NCBI RefSeq assembly: GCF_001659705.1
Contig: NZ_CP015971.1
Coordinates: 558,001-622,000 of the forward strand
Direction: 5' to 3'
Source: Arachidicoccus sp. BS20
GTDB taxonomy: Bacteria; Bacteroidota; Bacteroidia; Chitinophagales; Chitinophagaceae
DNA length: 64,000 nucleotides
In this document: positions 8,770 to 16,741 of the stretch, piece after piece
Layout: every line of letters starts with the position of its first letter
How positions within the stretch are numbered: the stretch's first letter is position 1
Program-made: the position numbers and the translations under genes
The notes under the pieces: model-generated
Told to the model about the DNA's origin: nothing
Seen by the model: the letters and a program-made list of their open reading frames with translations, nothing else
The model's database searches: none

Positions 8770-9267
8770 TTATGAGACCTCCCGAGGCTTGGTTCTTGGT
8801 TTATTTTCTTTGGGCAACGGCTTTAAAAGATGCTTTTGAAGCGCGGGTGGGAAGGCTTTTTTCAAATGTTTTGAACTATCTAGACTACTTTTGGTAGAAA
8901 CGGGTATGTGAGCTGATGGTGTGTAATGAAATGAATCTTTGATTTTTGTTCCATAGGTGTAAGACGAATCTATCAGCGTTTGCATTAACACCGGTTTAGA
9001 TTCGTAGTATGCTAAACTTTTTTTATAATCATCGACACTTATTTTATTGTCATTTAATATTTTATGATAAGCAAGTGTGATACTGTCTTTCAAATGCAGG
9101 CGCGTTTGTTTCGATGTGTCGGACTGATAAACACTCTCAGCAACCGTCATTTCCCATATAATTTTTTTCATTATCGGCGGTTTTACAATGCCTGGCGGAA
9201 ATGCTTCGGAAGAACATGCACTTGCAATGATAACTGGTACAAAAAACAATAAAATTTTTCTCATCAT
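8770..9267 (-). CDS. DUF4296 lipoprotein
   Basis: A 165-residue protein with a lipoprotein signal (hydrophobic core then IIASACSS, lipid Cys at about residue 18). The central helical part IIWEMTVAESVYQSDTS and VDDYKKSLAYYESKP matches the DUF4296 family, a Bacteroidetes-only group of unknown role. The C-terminus is Lys/Pro-rich. Its ATG overlaps the stop of the DUF4835 gene (TAATG), so translation is probably coupled; a second ATG directly follows the first. It is the last member of the bamD-rpoZ-coaBC-DUF4835 block, which hints at an envelope role. Confidence 0.8.
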   Translation of the reverse strand: MMRKILLFFVPVIIASACSSEAFPPGIVKPPIMKKIIWEMTVAESVYQSDTSKQTRLHLKDSITLAYHKILNDNKISVDDYKKSLAYYESKPVLMQTLIDSSYTYGTKIKDSFHYTPSAHIPVSTKSSLDSSKHLKKAFPPALQKHLLKPLPKENKPRTKPREVS

Positions 9268-10187
9268 TATTTCAATTCGGTGTTGTATTTATCTGCGCCG
9301 TTTGGGTCAAGCAATAGCAAAGTTTCCAATGCCTGCGAACGCACATCGGGCGTTGCTTGTTTAAAAATCCCTGCTAGTTCGGCATTGCGGTTTTCGATAA
9401 AAAACTGCTCAATCATTGAATTTGGATTTGCCTGATTTATTTTTTGAAGATTGACTAAAGCCGACAAAACATTTTGTTTTGCTTTTGCATCATAGTCATA
9501 CAAACTATCCAAACCTCCGCGAAAATATTGATATAACACGCGATGAATATCGCTGAATCGTGTATCGGTTAAATTATTTGCCAGCCAATATCTGTTGCGC
9601 GTGCCATCGAAAGATTGCCAGCCTTTAATATCGGAAGAACGTGGTGCGCCATTTACAATATTCATTGCTTCGCGAAAATAAGCGCCGCCGCTATTTAGCT
9701 TAAACGAATCGTAATTCATGCCTAAAATAATGTTCACATAAAAAGCGAGTGTTGCCGTAAGATTGGAAGCCAATACATCTGCTCCGGCAATTTGTGTAGG
9801 ATTAAATTGCAACTGCTGATAAGGCTGAAACTTGAACACAAACTGCCTGTCAAGATAATTAACTAATTGCGATTGATAAATGGAATTAAACACCGGGCGC
9901 GCAGCCTGTACCAATAATTGCGCCTGATATTCATTTTGCGCGGAAGAAGAAACGAGCGTGATGTTAAAGTTACAGCTGATTTTTTCCTGCGGTTGATAAT
10001 CGTCTCTTGTCCATTTACGAGCATTGAGAAAATCGGTAATTTGTTGTTGCAAATTTTGCATGGCAGTCTGGTCAACATTTGTTCCCAATTGTTGTGAATT
10101 GACAGTTACAGTTGCATTCAGTTCTTGTGAATACCCTGCAATGGAACATTGCCATACAATGATTAAAAATACAATCCGTTTAAGCAT
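9267..10187 (-). CDS. DUF4835 family secreted protein
   Basis: This 306-residue protein has a signal peptide with cleavage after AGYSQ-type residues near 21. The mature start (ELNATVTVNSQQL, then QQITDFLNARKWT) and the later DSLYDYDAKAKQNVL region are typical of DUF4835, a family found next to coaBC in Bacteroidetes. No catalytic motif is visible and no function is known. Its start overlaps the 3' end of coaBC by 8 bases, and its stop overlaps the DUF4296 start, so the three are translationally linked. Confidence 0.85.
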   Translation of the reverse strand: MLKRIVFLIIVWQCSIAGYSQELNATVTVNSQQLGTNVDQTAMQNLQQQITDFLNARKWTRDDYQPQEKISCNFNITLVSSSAQNEYQAQLLVQAARPVFNSIYQSQLVNYLDRQFVFKFQPYQQLQFNPTQIAGADVLASNLTATLAFYVNIILGMNYDSFKLNSGGAYFREAMNIVNGAPRSSDIKGWQSFDGTRNRYWLANNLTDTRFSDIHRVLYQYFRGGLDSLYDYDAKAKQNVLSALVNLQKINQANPNSMIEQFFIENRNAELAGIFKQATPDVRSQALETLLLLDPNGADKYNTELK

Positions 10188-11376
10188 TCTGCTTTAATTT
10201 TTCTTCCACAATTTCGAGAATATAATCTGCAACATCTTGCTTGCTCATCAAACCGCTTTCGTATTGATTGCCGTTTTTGTCCAGTACAGTTACTTTATTT
10301 GTATCAAATCCAAAGCCTGCGCCTTGTTCATTCATAGAATTTAGGACAATCAAATCGGCATTTTTATCTGCCAGTTTTTTTCGTGCATTATCTAATTCAT
10401 TATTTGTTTCCAGGGCAAAACCTACCAGCAACTGATTTGATTTCAGGCTTCCCAATTCCTTCAGAATATCTTTTGTTTTTTTCAAAGAAAGAGTGAACTG
10501 TTCTTCTTTCTTTTTTATTTTTTGCGAAGCTGTTTCTACCGGTGTATAATCTGCTACAGCCGCCGACAGCACAGCGATTGAGCAATTTGGAAATTGCTGA
10601 ACAGCCTGTATAAACATATCTTCGGCAGAAGTAACTTTAATGATTTCTATATTTTTATAAGCCGGAAAATGTTGCGCCGGTCCGCTGATAAAAATCACAT
10701 CTGCGCCGCGTAAATAAAATGCTTCCGCCAAGGCTGTTCCCATTTTCCCGGTTGAATGATTGGCAATAAAACGAACCGGGTCAATGGCTTCATGTGTGCT
10801 TCCCGAAGTAATCAATACCGTCTCTCCTGTCAATTCATTTGTTCTGAAAGAATTTTTTATTTCAAGCAAAATATTTTCCGGTTCGAGCATTCTTCCTTCG
10901 CCGGAAAGTCCGCTTGCCAATTCGCCGGAATCCACGCCCAACACAATATTCCCATAACCGGTTAATGCTTCAATATTCTTTCGGGTCGCAGCATGATGCC
11001 ACATATCTTCGTCCATCGCGGGCGCACACATGACTTTGCAGGTTGCAGACAGATAAACGGAAAGCAACAAATTATCGCATTGTCCGTTTGCCATTTTTGC
11101 CAATGTATTGCAGCTTAACGGAGCAATCAGCATCAAATCTGCCCAACGACCAAGCATCACATGATTTGCCCAAACATCCTTTTCAAATAAGTTGATTAAA
11201 ACTTTGTTCTTAGACAAAGTGCTTAACACCAACGGCGAGACAAATTTTGTTGCAGCTTTCGTCATCACAATTTTTACTTCGGCTCCTTCTTTAATCAGTA
11301 AACGTGTGAGCGAAATAATTTTGTACGCAGCAATGCTTCCGGTAACACCAATTAATATTTTTTTCCCTTGTAACAC
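10180..11376 (-). CDS. coaBC: Bifunctional phosphopantothenoylcysteine decarboxylase/phosphopantothenate-cysteine ligase
   Basis: At 398 residues this is a full-length CoaBC, which joins cysteine to 4'-phosphopantothenate (CoaB) and decarboxylates the product (CoaC) in coenzyme A synthesis. The N-terminal flavin domain shows GVTGSIAAYKI, the His of WANHVMLGRWAD, and the CAPAMDEDMW substrate loop. The C-terminal CoaB domain begins near residue 185 with VLITSGSTHEAIDPVRFI and NHSTGKMG. The gene follows rpoZ on the minus strand after a hairpin at 11441-11472, and overlaps the DUF4835 gene by 8 bases. Everything expected for activity appears present. Confidence 0.96.
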   Translation of the reverse strand: MLQGKKILIGVTGSIAAYKIISLTRLLIKEGAEVKIVMTKAATKFVSPLVLSTLSKNKVLINLFEKDVWANHVMLGRWADLMLIAPLSCNTLAKMANGQCDNLLLSVYLSATCKVMCAPAMDEDMWHHAATRKNIEALTGYGNIVLGVDSGELASGLSGEGRMLEPENILLEIKNSFRTNELTGETVLITSGSTHEAIDPVRFIANHSTGKMGTALAEAFYLRGADVIFISGPAQHFPAYKNIEIIKVTSAEDMFIQAVQQFPNCSIAVLSAAVADYTPVETASQKIKKKEEQFTLSLKKTKDILKELGSLKSNQLLVGFALETNNELDNARKKLADKNADLIVLNSMNEQGAGFGFDTNKVTVLDKNGNQYESGLMSKQDVADYILEIVEEKLKQNA

Positions 11377-11439
11377 AACTATTATTTAGTTATCAAACTT
11401 AGAACATAATGCTTAAACCACCGAAACTTTTAAGAAACA

Positions 11440-11472
11440 CAAAATGCCATCAGATGCAGTATCGGATGGCAT
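11440..11472 (-). terminator. Candidate intrinsic terminator or attenuator after rpoZ
   Basis: ATGCCATC (11444-11451) pairs with GATGGCAT (11465-11472). In the minus direction the stem is followed by TTTTG. The short T-run suggests partial termination between rpoZ and coaBC. Confidence 0.5.
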
Positions 11473-11499
11473 ATCAAATTTTTTATACAGTATCGTAAA

Positions 11500-11841
11500 T
11501 TAAACGAACAGGTCGTCTTCGTTTTTACGGAAGTAAACTTTATCTTCCATAAATTCTTCCGTTGCAAGAATAGCCGGATTAGGCATTCTTTCATACGCTT
11601 TGGAAATTTCGATTTGCTCTTTGTTTTCGTGAATTTCTTCAAGGCTGTCTGTATGGCTTGCAAATTCGTCCAGCTTGCTATGCAATTCTTCGCGAATGGC
11701 AATATTGATTTGATTTGCTCTTTTTGCAATAATTGCAATAGATTCATACAGATTGCCTGTTTTCTTTTTGATAGACACGAGGCTGCGTGTTTCAATCACA
11801 TTTGGAATGTGGGAACTAACTTGCCTTCTTAGTTTGCTCAT
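11500..11841 (-). CDS. rpoZ: RNA polymerase omega subunit
   Basis: A 113-residue protein of the Bacteroidetes omega type. The first half (ETRSLVSIKKKTGNLYESIAII, then AKRANQINIAIREEL) holds the conserved helices that latch onto the beta' subunit. The second half carries the SKAYERMPNPAILATEEF tail seen in this phylum. It overlaps the bamD 3' end by 26 bases in another frame, a strong sign of cotranscription. Its small acidic C-terminus is normal for the group. Confidence 0.88.
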   Translation of the reverse strand: MSKLRRQVSSHIPNVIETRSLVSIKKKTGNLYESIAIIAKRANQINIAIREELHSKLDEFASHTDSLEEIHENKEQIEISKAYERMPNPAILATEEFMEDKVYFRKNEDDLFV

Positions 11842-12658
11842 TTTCTGCTATTATTTTTTTTAATCTTGCTATTTGATTTTGTGAGTCCTTTTTTATACTC
11901 TGAACTCTGGATATATATTTACTGTTGGCGTATTGTGCCGAAAAATTATCACATTCATCTACTGCTGTCTGGTAACGGTCCATCTGAAGATACGCATAAC
12001 TCTTTTTGGCATATTGATAACTCGACAGCAAAGTTTTAAACATATACTCTTCGCCTTTACTCGAATTAGGATAATCGCTAATCAACAGGTCAAAATAGAT
12101 ATGGGCAGATTTGTAATAACCCAAATCGTAATATTGCTGCGCTGCCATATATTCTTTTTCTTCCAACTTTGAATTACAGTTTTCAATCAATTTTTTGGCA
12201 GTATCTGCATGAACGTCATTCGGATAAGAGTTCAAAAACGATTGCAATGTAGAAATTGCCTTCATGGTAGAAGACTGGTCTAACTCTACTTTGGCAGAAT
12301 TTTTATACAAGCAAAGACCTTCCATATATGCCATTTCAGGCACTTTTTCGCTGTTGGGAAATGTTTCCGTAAACTGCTGAAAAGCCAATCCCGCCGCTTC
12401 ATAATCTTTTAAATAATAAGCTGTATATGCAAATCTGTAATAGCCGTCTTCGTATCTGTTAGTACTTTTAAGATAGTTCGTAATCAGTTCCTGATACAAT
12501 TCCTGTGCATGAGCATATTCTTTTTTGGCATAATACTCGTCTGCCATTTTCAACTTATATTCATTGTTTGTACTTTTCAGTACCTTAGAATATTTTGTAG
12601 CACACGACGTAGTAAACAGCGCTAAAAACAATATTAATACCTGAAAAAATTGCTTCAT
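11816..12658 (-). CDS. bamD: Outer membrane protein assembly lipoprotein BamD
   Basis: This 280-residue lipoprotein has a lipobox ending in TTSCAT (lipid Cys19) and a mature part made of TPR-like helical pairs, for example LKMADEYYAKKEYAHAQELY near residues 37-56, EKVPEMAYMEGL, and a later KSYAYLQMDRYQTAVDEC. This is the BamD plan; the protein scaffolds the Bam complex that inserts beta-barrels into the outer membrane. It heads the minus-strand block with rpoZ and coaBC. A TAACTTTG motif at 12674-12667 resembles a -7 box but is so close to the start codon that a promoter there would give almost no leader. Confidence 0.9.
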   Translation of the reverse strand: MKQFFQVLILFLALFTTSCATKYSKVLKSTNNEYKLKMADEYYAKKEYAHAQELYQELITNYLKSTNRYEDGYYRFAYTAYYLKDYEAAGLAFQQFTETFPNSEKVPEMAYMEGLCLYKNSAKVELDQSSTMKAISTLQSFLNSYPNDVHADTAKKLIENCNSKLEEKEYMAAQQYYDLGYYKSAHIYFDLLISDYPNSSKGEEYMFKTLLSSYQYAKKSYAYLQMDRYQTAVDECDNFSAQYANSKYISRVQSIKKDSQNQIARLKKIIAENEQTKKAS

Positions 12659-12833
12659 AAAGTTTGCAAAGTTACATTTATTTCGGCAATATATAAAAGG
12701 AATTTTTGCTAAGTATTTATCATTCGTTAATTTAAAACTAAAAAGAAAAAATAAACAGCAGAATTTCTATTTAAAATGGCTTGTAATTTAAACATCTGTT
12801 TAAATCTCCCGTCTCAGAATAAGATGAATTACT

Positions 12834-12841
12834 TAACTTTG
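12834..12841 (+). promoter_or_regulatory. Candidate -7 promoter element of the LolA-like gene
   Basis: TAACTTTG matches TAnnTTTG exactly and lies 24 bases before the ATG at 12866. No good -33 TTTG is seen, so the call rests on the -7 box and position. Confidence 0.45.
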
Positions 12842-12865
12842 CACACTCAAAAATCAATAATAAAA

Positions 12866-13486
12866 ATGAAAAAAATTACAATCATTGCATTATTTCTAAC
12901 CTTTGCAGTAACCACCTTTGCACAAAGTGATGCTTCGGGCATTTTGAATAAAGTAAGCAACAATCTTAAAAATATCAAAGGTGCAACTGCCGCTTTCAGC
13001 TATTCTACTAAAGACCGCAACAATCATAATCTTGGCACTATCAACGGCAATATCGCCATCAAAGGCAACAAATATTACATCAAACAAGGCAGTAATGAAA
13101 TTTTCTGCAATGGCGCTAAAACGTGGAATTTCAACGGAAAAGACGAAGTAACCGTAAACGATGTGGACAATTCCGGCGGCACACTGAACCCTGAAAAATT
13201 ATTATCAGGAGATTTTGTGAGCAAAGATTTCGGAAGCAAGTTGGTTTCCTCTCAGGGTTCCATAGCTATTATTGAATTAGTTCCGACAGACAGAAGGAAG
13301 AATTTTACAAAGGTAAATTTGTATGTAAACAAAACAAGGAATCTCATCACAAAAGCTATTGTGTATGAAAAAGGCGGCAATATAGTTTCTTTCAATTTAA
13401 GTAATATCAATACCGGCGCTAACCTGCCGGAAAGTAAATTTACTTTCGACCCTAAAGCGCATCCCGGCGTAGATGTGATTGACTAA
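12866..13486 (+). CDS. LolA-like outer membrane lipoprotein carrier
   Basis: The ATG at 12866 gives a 206-residue protein that begins directly with a signal peptide (MKKITIIALFLTF, cleavage after FAQ near residue 20). An in-frame start 90 bases upstream would put 30 polar residues before the signal, so it was rejected. The mature protein is a beta-half-barrel type sequence: the segment NNLKNIKGATAAFSY, then GKYY-like KGNKYYIKQ, TWNFNGKDEVTVND, and VNLYVNKTRNLITKA. These match the LolA fold, which carries lipoproteins across the periplasm. Whether this is the true LolA or a paralogue cannot be told. A hairpin terminator follows immediately. Confidence 0.8.
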   Translation: MKKITIIALFLTFAVTTFAQSDASGILNKVSNNLKNIKGATAAFSYSTKDRNNHNLGTINGNIAIKGNKYYIKQGSNEIFCNGAKTWNFNGKDEVTVNDVDNSGGTLNPEKLLSGDFVSKDFGSKLVSSQGSIAIIELVPTDRRKNFTKVNLYVNKTRNLITKAIVYEKGGNIVSFNLSNINTGANLPESKFTFDPKAHPGVDVID

Positions 13487-13496
13487 AACATTTTTT

Positions 13497-13521
13497 GAAA
13501 GCCGCATTTCGCGGCTTTTTT
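13497..13521 (+). terminator. Intrinsic terminator after the LolA-like gene
   Basis: AAGCCGC (13499-13505) pairs with GCGGCTT (13511-13517) around a five-base loop and is followed by a run of T. Confidence 0.8.
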
Positions 13522-13534
13522 TAACTATATTATT

Positions 13535-14293
13535 ATGATTCAAAACAGCACTACACGATTCAGTAACAGGGTAGATAATTATGTAAAATATCGTCCCGGT
13601 TATCCTATGGAAATCGTTGATTTTTTGCAGGCGGAATATCAATTATCCAACGATAAAACAATTGCCGATATCGGTTCAGGCACAGGCATTTCAAGCAAGT
13701 TATTTTTGGATAACGGTTACAAAGTAATTGGCATTGAACCAAACAAGGAAATGCGTGAAAAATCTGAAGAACTGTTGCATAATTATAAAAATTTCAGTAC
13801 AGTCGCCGGAACAGCGGAGAATACGCTTTTGGAAAATCATTCTGTTGATACAATCATTGCCGGACAGGCTTTTCATTGGTTTGACAAAACAGTCTGCCGT
13901 AAGGAATTTGAACGAATTTTACAGCCGCATGGCAGTGCCGTTTTAATATGGAATGAAAGGCTCGCCGATTCCGATTTTGAAAAAGAATATGACAGACTAA
14001 TTGTAAAGCACAGCATCGACTATGTAAAAGTTGACCACAGAAATATCGATGAAAAGAGCATTAAAGATTTTTTTGCGCCGCATACCGTGGAGTTGAAAAT
14101 ATTTTCCAACAGGCAAATATTTGATTTCGACGGATTGAGAGGCAGGCTTCTCTCCTCTTCTTACGCACCGAGTGAAAATCATGCCGGCTATCAGCCAATG
14201 CTTGACGATTTGAAAACTCTTTTTAAAAAGTATCAGACAAACAATCGCATTACCATTCATTACGCGACGAAAGTTTATGTGACTAAATTTTAG
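13535..14293 (+). CDS. Class I SAM-dependent methyltransferase
   Basis: A 252-residue protein whose SAM-binding motif I, IADIGSGTGISSK, lies near residues 44-56. VIGIEPNKEM (motif II acidic end) follows, then DTIIAGQAFHWFD near residue 108-120. The early FSNRVDNYVKYRPGYP is typical of the UbiE/Trm112-independent methyltransferase group often annotated only as class I methyltransferases. No substrate can be assigned. It is flanked by a terminator on each side and so is probably a single-gene unit. Confidence 0.85.
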   Translation: MIQNSTTRFSNRVDNYVKYRPGYPMEIVDFLQAEYQLSNDKTIADIGSGTGISSKLFLDNGYKVIGIEPNKEMREKSEELLHNYKNFSTVAGTAENTLLENHSVDTIIAGQAFHWFDKTVCRKEFERILQPHGSAVLIWNERLADSDFEKEYDRLIVKHSIDYVKVDHRNIDEKSIKDFFAPHTVELKIFSNRQIFDFDGLRGRLLSSSYAPSENHAGYQPMLDDLKTLFKKYQTNNRITIHYATKVYVTKF

Positions 14294-14310
14294 AACAACG
14301 GTAATTAATA

Positions 14311-14345
14311 AAAAAGTCCGTGTCTTATGGGGCACGGACTTTTTT
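14311..14345. terminator. Bidirectional intrinsic terminator between the methyltransferase gene and pgi
   Basis: AAAAAGTCCGTG (14311-14322) pairs with CACGGACTTTTT (14333-14344). The A- and T-runs at the two ends let it serve both converging genes. Confidence 0.88.
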
Positions 14346-14372
14346 ATTTGCTGTTTTCAAAAAAATACTGAA

Positions 14373-16028
14373 TTACTTTCTGAGTTTCTTGAAAGCATTT
14401 ATCAAACCATTCGTGGAAGAATCGTGCGAACTAATTTCTTCGTCGCCCTGCAATTCCGGCAAAATTTTTCCGGCTAATTGCTTGCCGAGTTCAACGCCCC
14501 ATTGGTCGAATGTAAAAATATTCCAGATAACGCCTTGAACGAATATTTTATGTTCGTATAACGCAATTAAATTACCCAAAGTTTCCGGCGTAATTTCTTT
14601 TACAAGGAAAGAGTTCGTAGGTCTGTTGCCTTCAAATACTTTGAATGGTGTTATCTTTTTAATCTCTTCATCGCTCTTGCCTTGTGCTTTCAGTTCAGCG
14701 ATTACCACTTCTTCCGTTTTACCGTTCATCAATGCTTCTGTTTGCGCAAAGAAATTGCTCAACAATTTTACATGATGGTCGCCGATAGGATTATGACTAA
14801 TCGCCGGAGCAATAAAATCCGCAGGAATAATTATCGTTCCCTGATGAATCAATTGATAAAAAGCGTGTTGTCCGTTTGTTCCCGGCTCGCCCCAAATTAC
14901 AGGGCCTGTGGCGTATGAAACGTCATCGCCTTTTCTGTCCACGCTCTTACCGTTACTTTCCATATTGCCCTGTTGGAAATATGCTGAAAAACGGTGCATA
15001 TATTGGTCATAAGGCAAAATCACTTCGGTTTGCGTACCGAAGAAATTAGTGTACCAAAGTCCGACCAACGCCATGATTACAGGAATATTTTTATCGAATT
15101 TTTCAGTCTTAAAATATTCGTCCACTTCATAAGCGCCGCGCAATAATTTTTCAAAATTATCGTAGCCAATGCTCAACACAATGGACAAACCAATCGCGCT
15201 CCACAAAGAATAACGACCGCCGACCCAATCCCAAAACTCAAACATATTTGCTGTATCAATGCCGAATTTTGATACTTCTTTTTCGTTGGTGCTTAGCGCT
15301 ACGAAATGCTTTGCTACAAACGCTTCGTCTTTCGCAGATTCTAAAAACCAATCACGTGCAGAATGTGCGTTGGTCATGGTTTCCTGCGTAGTGAATGTTT
15401 TGGAAGCAATTAAAAATAATGTTTCGTCGGGTGTTACTTTTTTCAAAGTTTCCGCAATATGCGTGCCATCAACATTGCTCACGAAATATGGCTGAATGCC
15501 TTCGACCCAATAAGGTTTCAATGCTTCCGTAACCATTACCGGACCTAAATCGCTTCCGCCGATACCGATGTTTACAATGTATTTAATCTTTTTGCCGGTG
15601 TAGCCTTTCCATTCGCCGGAATGAATTTTTTCGGCAAAATTTTTCATTTGCTGTTGCACTCTTTTTACATCAGGCATTACATCTTTGCCGTCGCTGTAAA
15701 CAGGATTTCCTGAGAAATTTCGCAAAGCGGTATGCAACACAGAACGGTTTTCTGTTTCATTAATTTTTTCTCCGCTGAACATCGCATCGATAGCTTCTTT
15801 GACTTTGCAATCTTCCGCAAGATTCAACAATAAACTAATGGTTTTTTGTGTGATAATGTTTTTGGAATAATCAAATAAGATATCGTTGAAATGCAACGAA
15901 AAATTATTAAATCTGTCCTCATCCTTCTCAAACAGGTGCTTTATTTGCGTATGGCTCATTTCCTCATCATAATGTTTTTTAAGCAAGAGCCAAGCCTGTG
16001 TAGTCGTGGGATTAATTTTAGGTAACAT
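14373..16028 (-). CDS. pgi: Glucose-6-phosphate isomerase
   Basis: The ATG at 16028 (start [10 protein letters not shown]) gives 551 residues, the normal length; an upstream in-frame start adds 20 residues not expected in the family. Pgi converts glucose 6-phosphate to fructose 6-phosphate in the cytoplasm. Both signatures are visible: [16 protein letters not shown] near residue 265-280, and the GNRPTNSF region followed by [13 protein letters not shown] near 490-510. [10 protein letters not shown] near residue 148 binds phosphate. Catalytic Glu, His and Lys contexts ([21 protein letters not shown]) are intact. A -7 box lies about 30 bases upstream. Confidence 0.97.
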   Translation of the reverse strand: MLPKINPTTTQAWLLLKKHYDEEMSHTQIKHLFEKDEDRFNNFSLHFNDILFDYSKNIITQKTISLLLNLAEDCKVKEAIDAMFSGEKINETENRSVLHTALRNFSGNPVYSDGKDVMPDVKRVQQQMKNFAEKIHSGEWKGYTGKKIKYIVNIGIGGSDLGPVMVTEALKPYWVEGIQPYFVSNVDGTHIAETLKKVTPDETLFLIASKTFTTQETMTNAHSARDWFLESAKDEAFVAKHFVALSTNEKEVSKFGIDTANMFEFWDWVGGRYSLWSAIGLSIVLSIGYDNFEKLLRGAYEVDEYFKTEKFDKNIPVIMALVGLWYTNFFGTQTEVILPYDQYMHRFSAYFQQGNMESNGKSVDRKGDDVSYATGPVIWGEPGTNGQHAFYQLIHQGTIIIPADFIAPAISHNPIGDHHVKLLSNFFAQTEALMNGKTEEVVIAELKAQGKSDEEIKKITPFKVFEGNRPTNSFLVKEITPETLGNLIALYEHKIFVQGVIWNIFTFDQWGVELGKQLAGKILPELQGDEEISSHDSSTNGLINAFKKLRK

Positions 16029-16056
16029 AGTATTGCGTATTAAATTTTTCGTCCGG

Positions 16057-16064
16057 CAAAGATA
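16057..16064 (-). promoter_or_regulatory. Candidate -7 promoter element of pgi
   Basis: On the minus strand TATCTTTG matches TAnnTTTG exactly, about 28 bases before the pgi ATG. No -33 element is clear. Confidence 0.42.
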
Positions 16065-16185
16065 ATCCGTTACACACAATGACGGCAATTTTTATTTTCA
16101 CAGAAAGAATAGTTTTACCAACCTGTTTTTAAAACATTTATTCTTGCAAACATTTTCTATTTTTGAATTTTGACTTTAATTGAAG

Positions 16186-16659
16186 ATGACGAGAGAAGAA
16201 AAATTTATGCAACAAGCAGTTGCACTTGCATACGAAGGCATACAAAACAATGAAGGCGGACCTTTTGGTTGCATCATTGTAAAGGATGATAAAATTATCG
16301 GTCGCGGCAACAATAAAGTTACCAGCACCAACGATCCTACTGCACACGCAGAAGTTATCGCCATTCGCGATGCGTGCAAAAACCTGAATACATTCCAGCT
16401 CGATGATTGTGAAATTTACACTTCGTGCGAGCCTTGTCCCATGTGTCTTGGCGCAATTTACTGGGCAAGACCCAAAGCAATTTATTATGCCAATACACGT
16501 AAAGATGCGGCATCCATAGGCTTTGACGATTCGATGATTTACGACGAAATGACTAAAAAATTAAGTGAAAGGAAAATTCCTATTATTAACGTTGGCAGAA
16601 ACGATGCCGTTAAGGTTTTTGAGGAATGGAAAAATAAGGAAGACAAAACTGAATACTAA
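16186..16659 (+). CDS. Nucleoside deaminase (guanine deaminase/tRNA-adenosine deaminase superfamily)
   Basis: The ATG at 16186 gives 157 residues (a TTG two codons earlier is possible but weaker). The zinc site of the cytidine-deaminase-like fold is complete: HAE with His54 and the catalytic Glu56, and PCPMC with Cys84 and Cys87. The N-terminal EGGPFGCIIVKDDKIIGRGNN and the C-terminal half (DAASIGFDDSMIYDEM) are closer to guanine deaminases (GuaD type) than to TadA, so hydrolysis of guanine to xanthine is the favoured role. It stands between divergent pgi and the serine hydrolase gene, with no clear operon partner. Confidence 0.88.
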   Translation: MTREEKFMQQAVALAYEGIQNNEGGPFGCIIVKDDKIIGRGNNKVTSTNDPTAHAEVIAIRDACKNLNTFQLDDCEIYTSCEPCPMCLGAIYWARPKAIYYANTRKDAASIGFDDSMIYDEMTKKLSERKIPIINVGRNDAVKVFEEWKNKEDKTEY

Positions 16660-16741
16660 AATCTGCGAATAGTGCACAACAAAAAATCATTCAGAAAAAC
16701 TTTATTTTAAATAACTTTATCCTTTTCACAAATCATCTGTT

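Noticed and set aside
12667-12674. TAACTTTG -7 box before bamD on the minus strand
   Set aside because: It would place the transcript start within two bases of the bamD ATG, and no -33 element is present.
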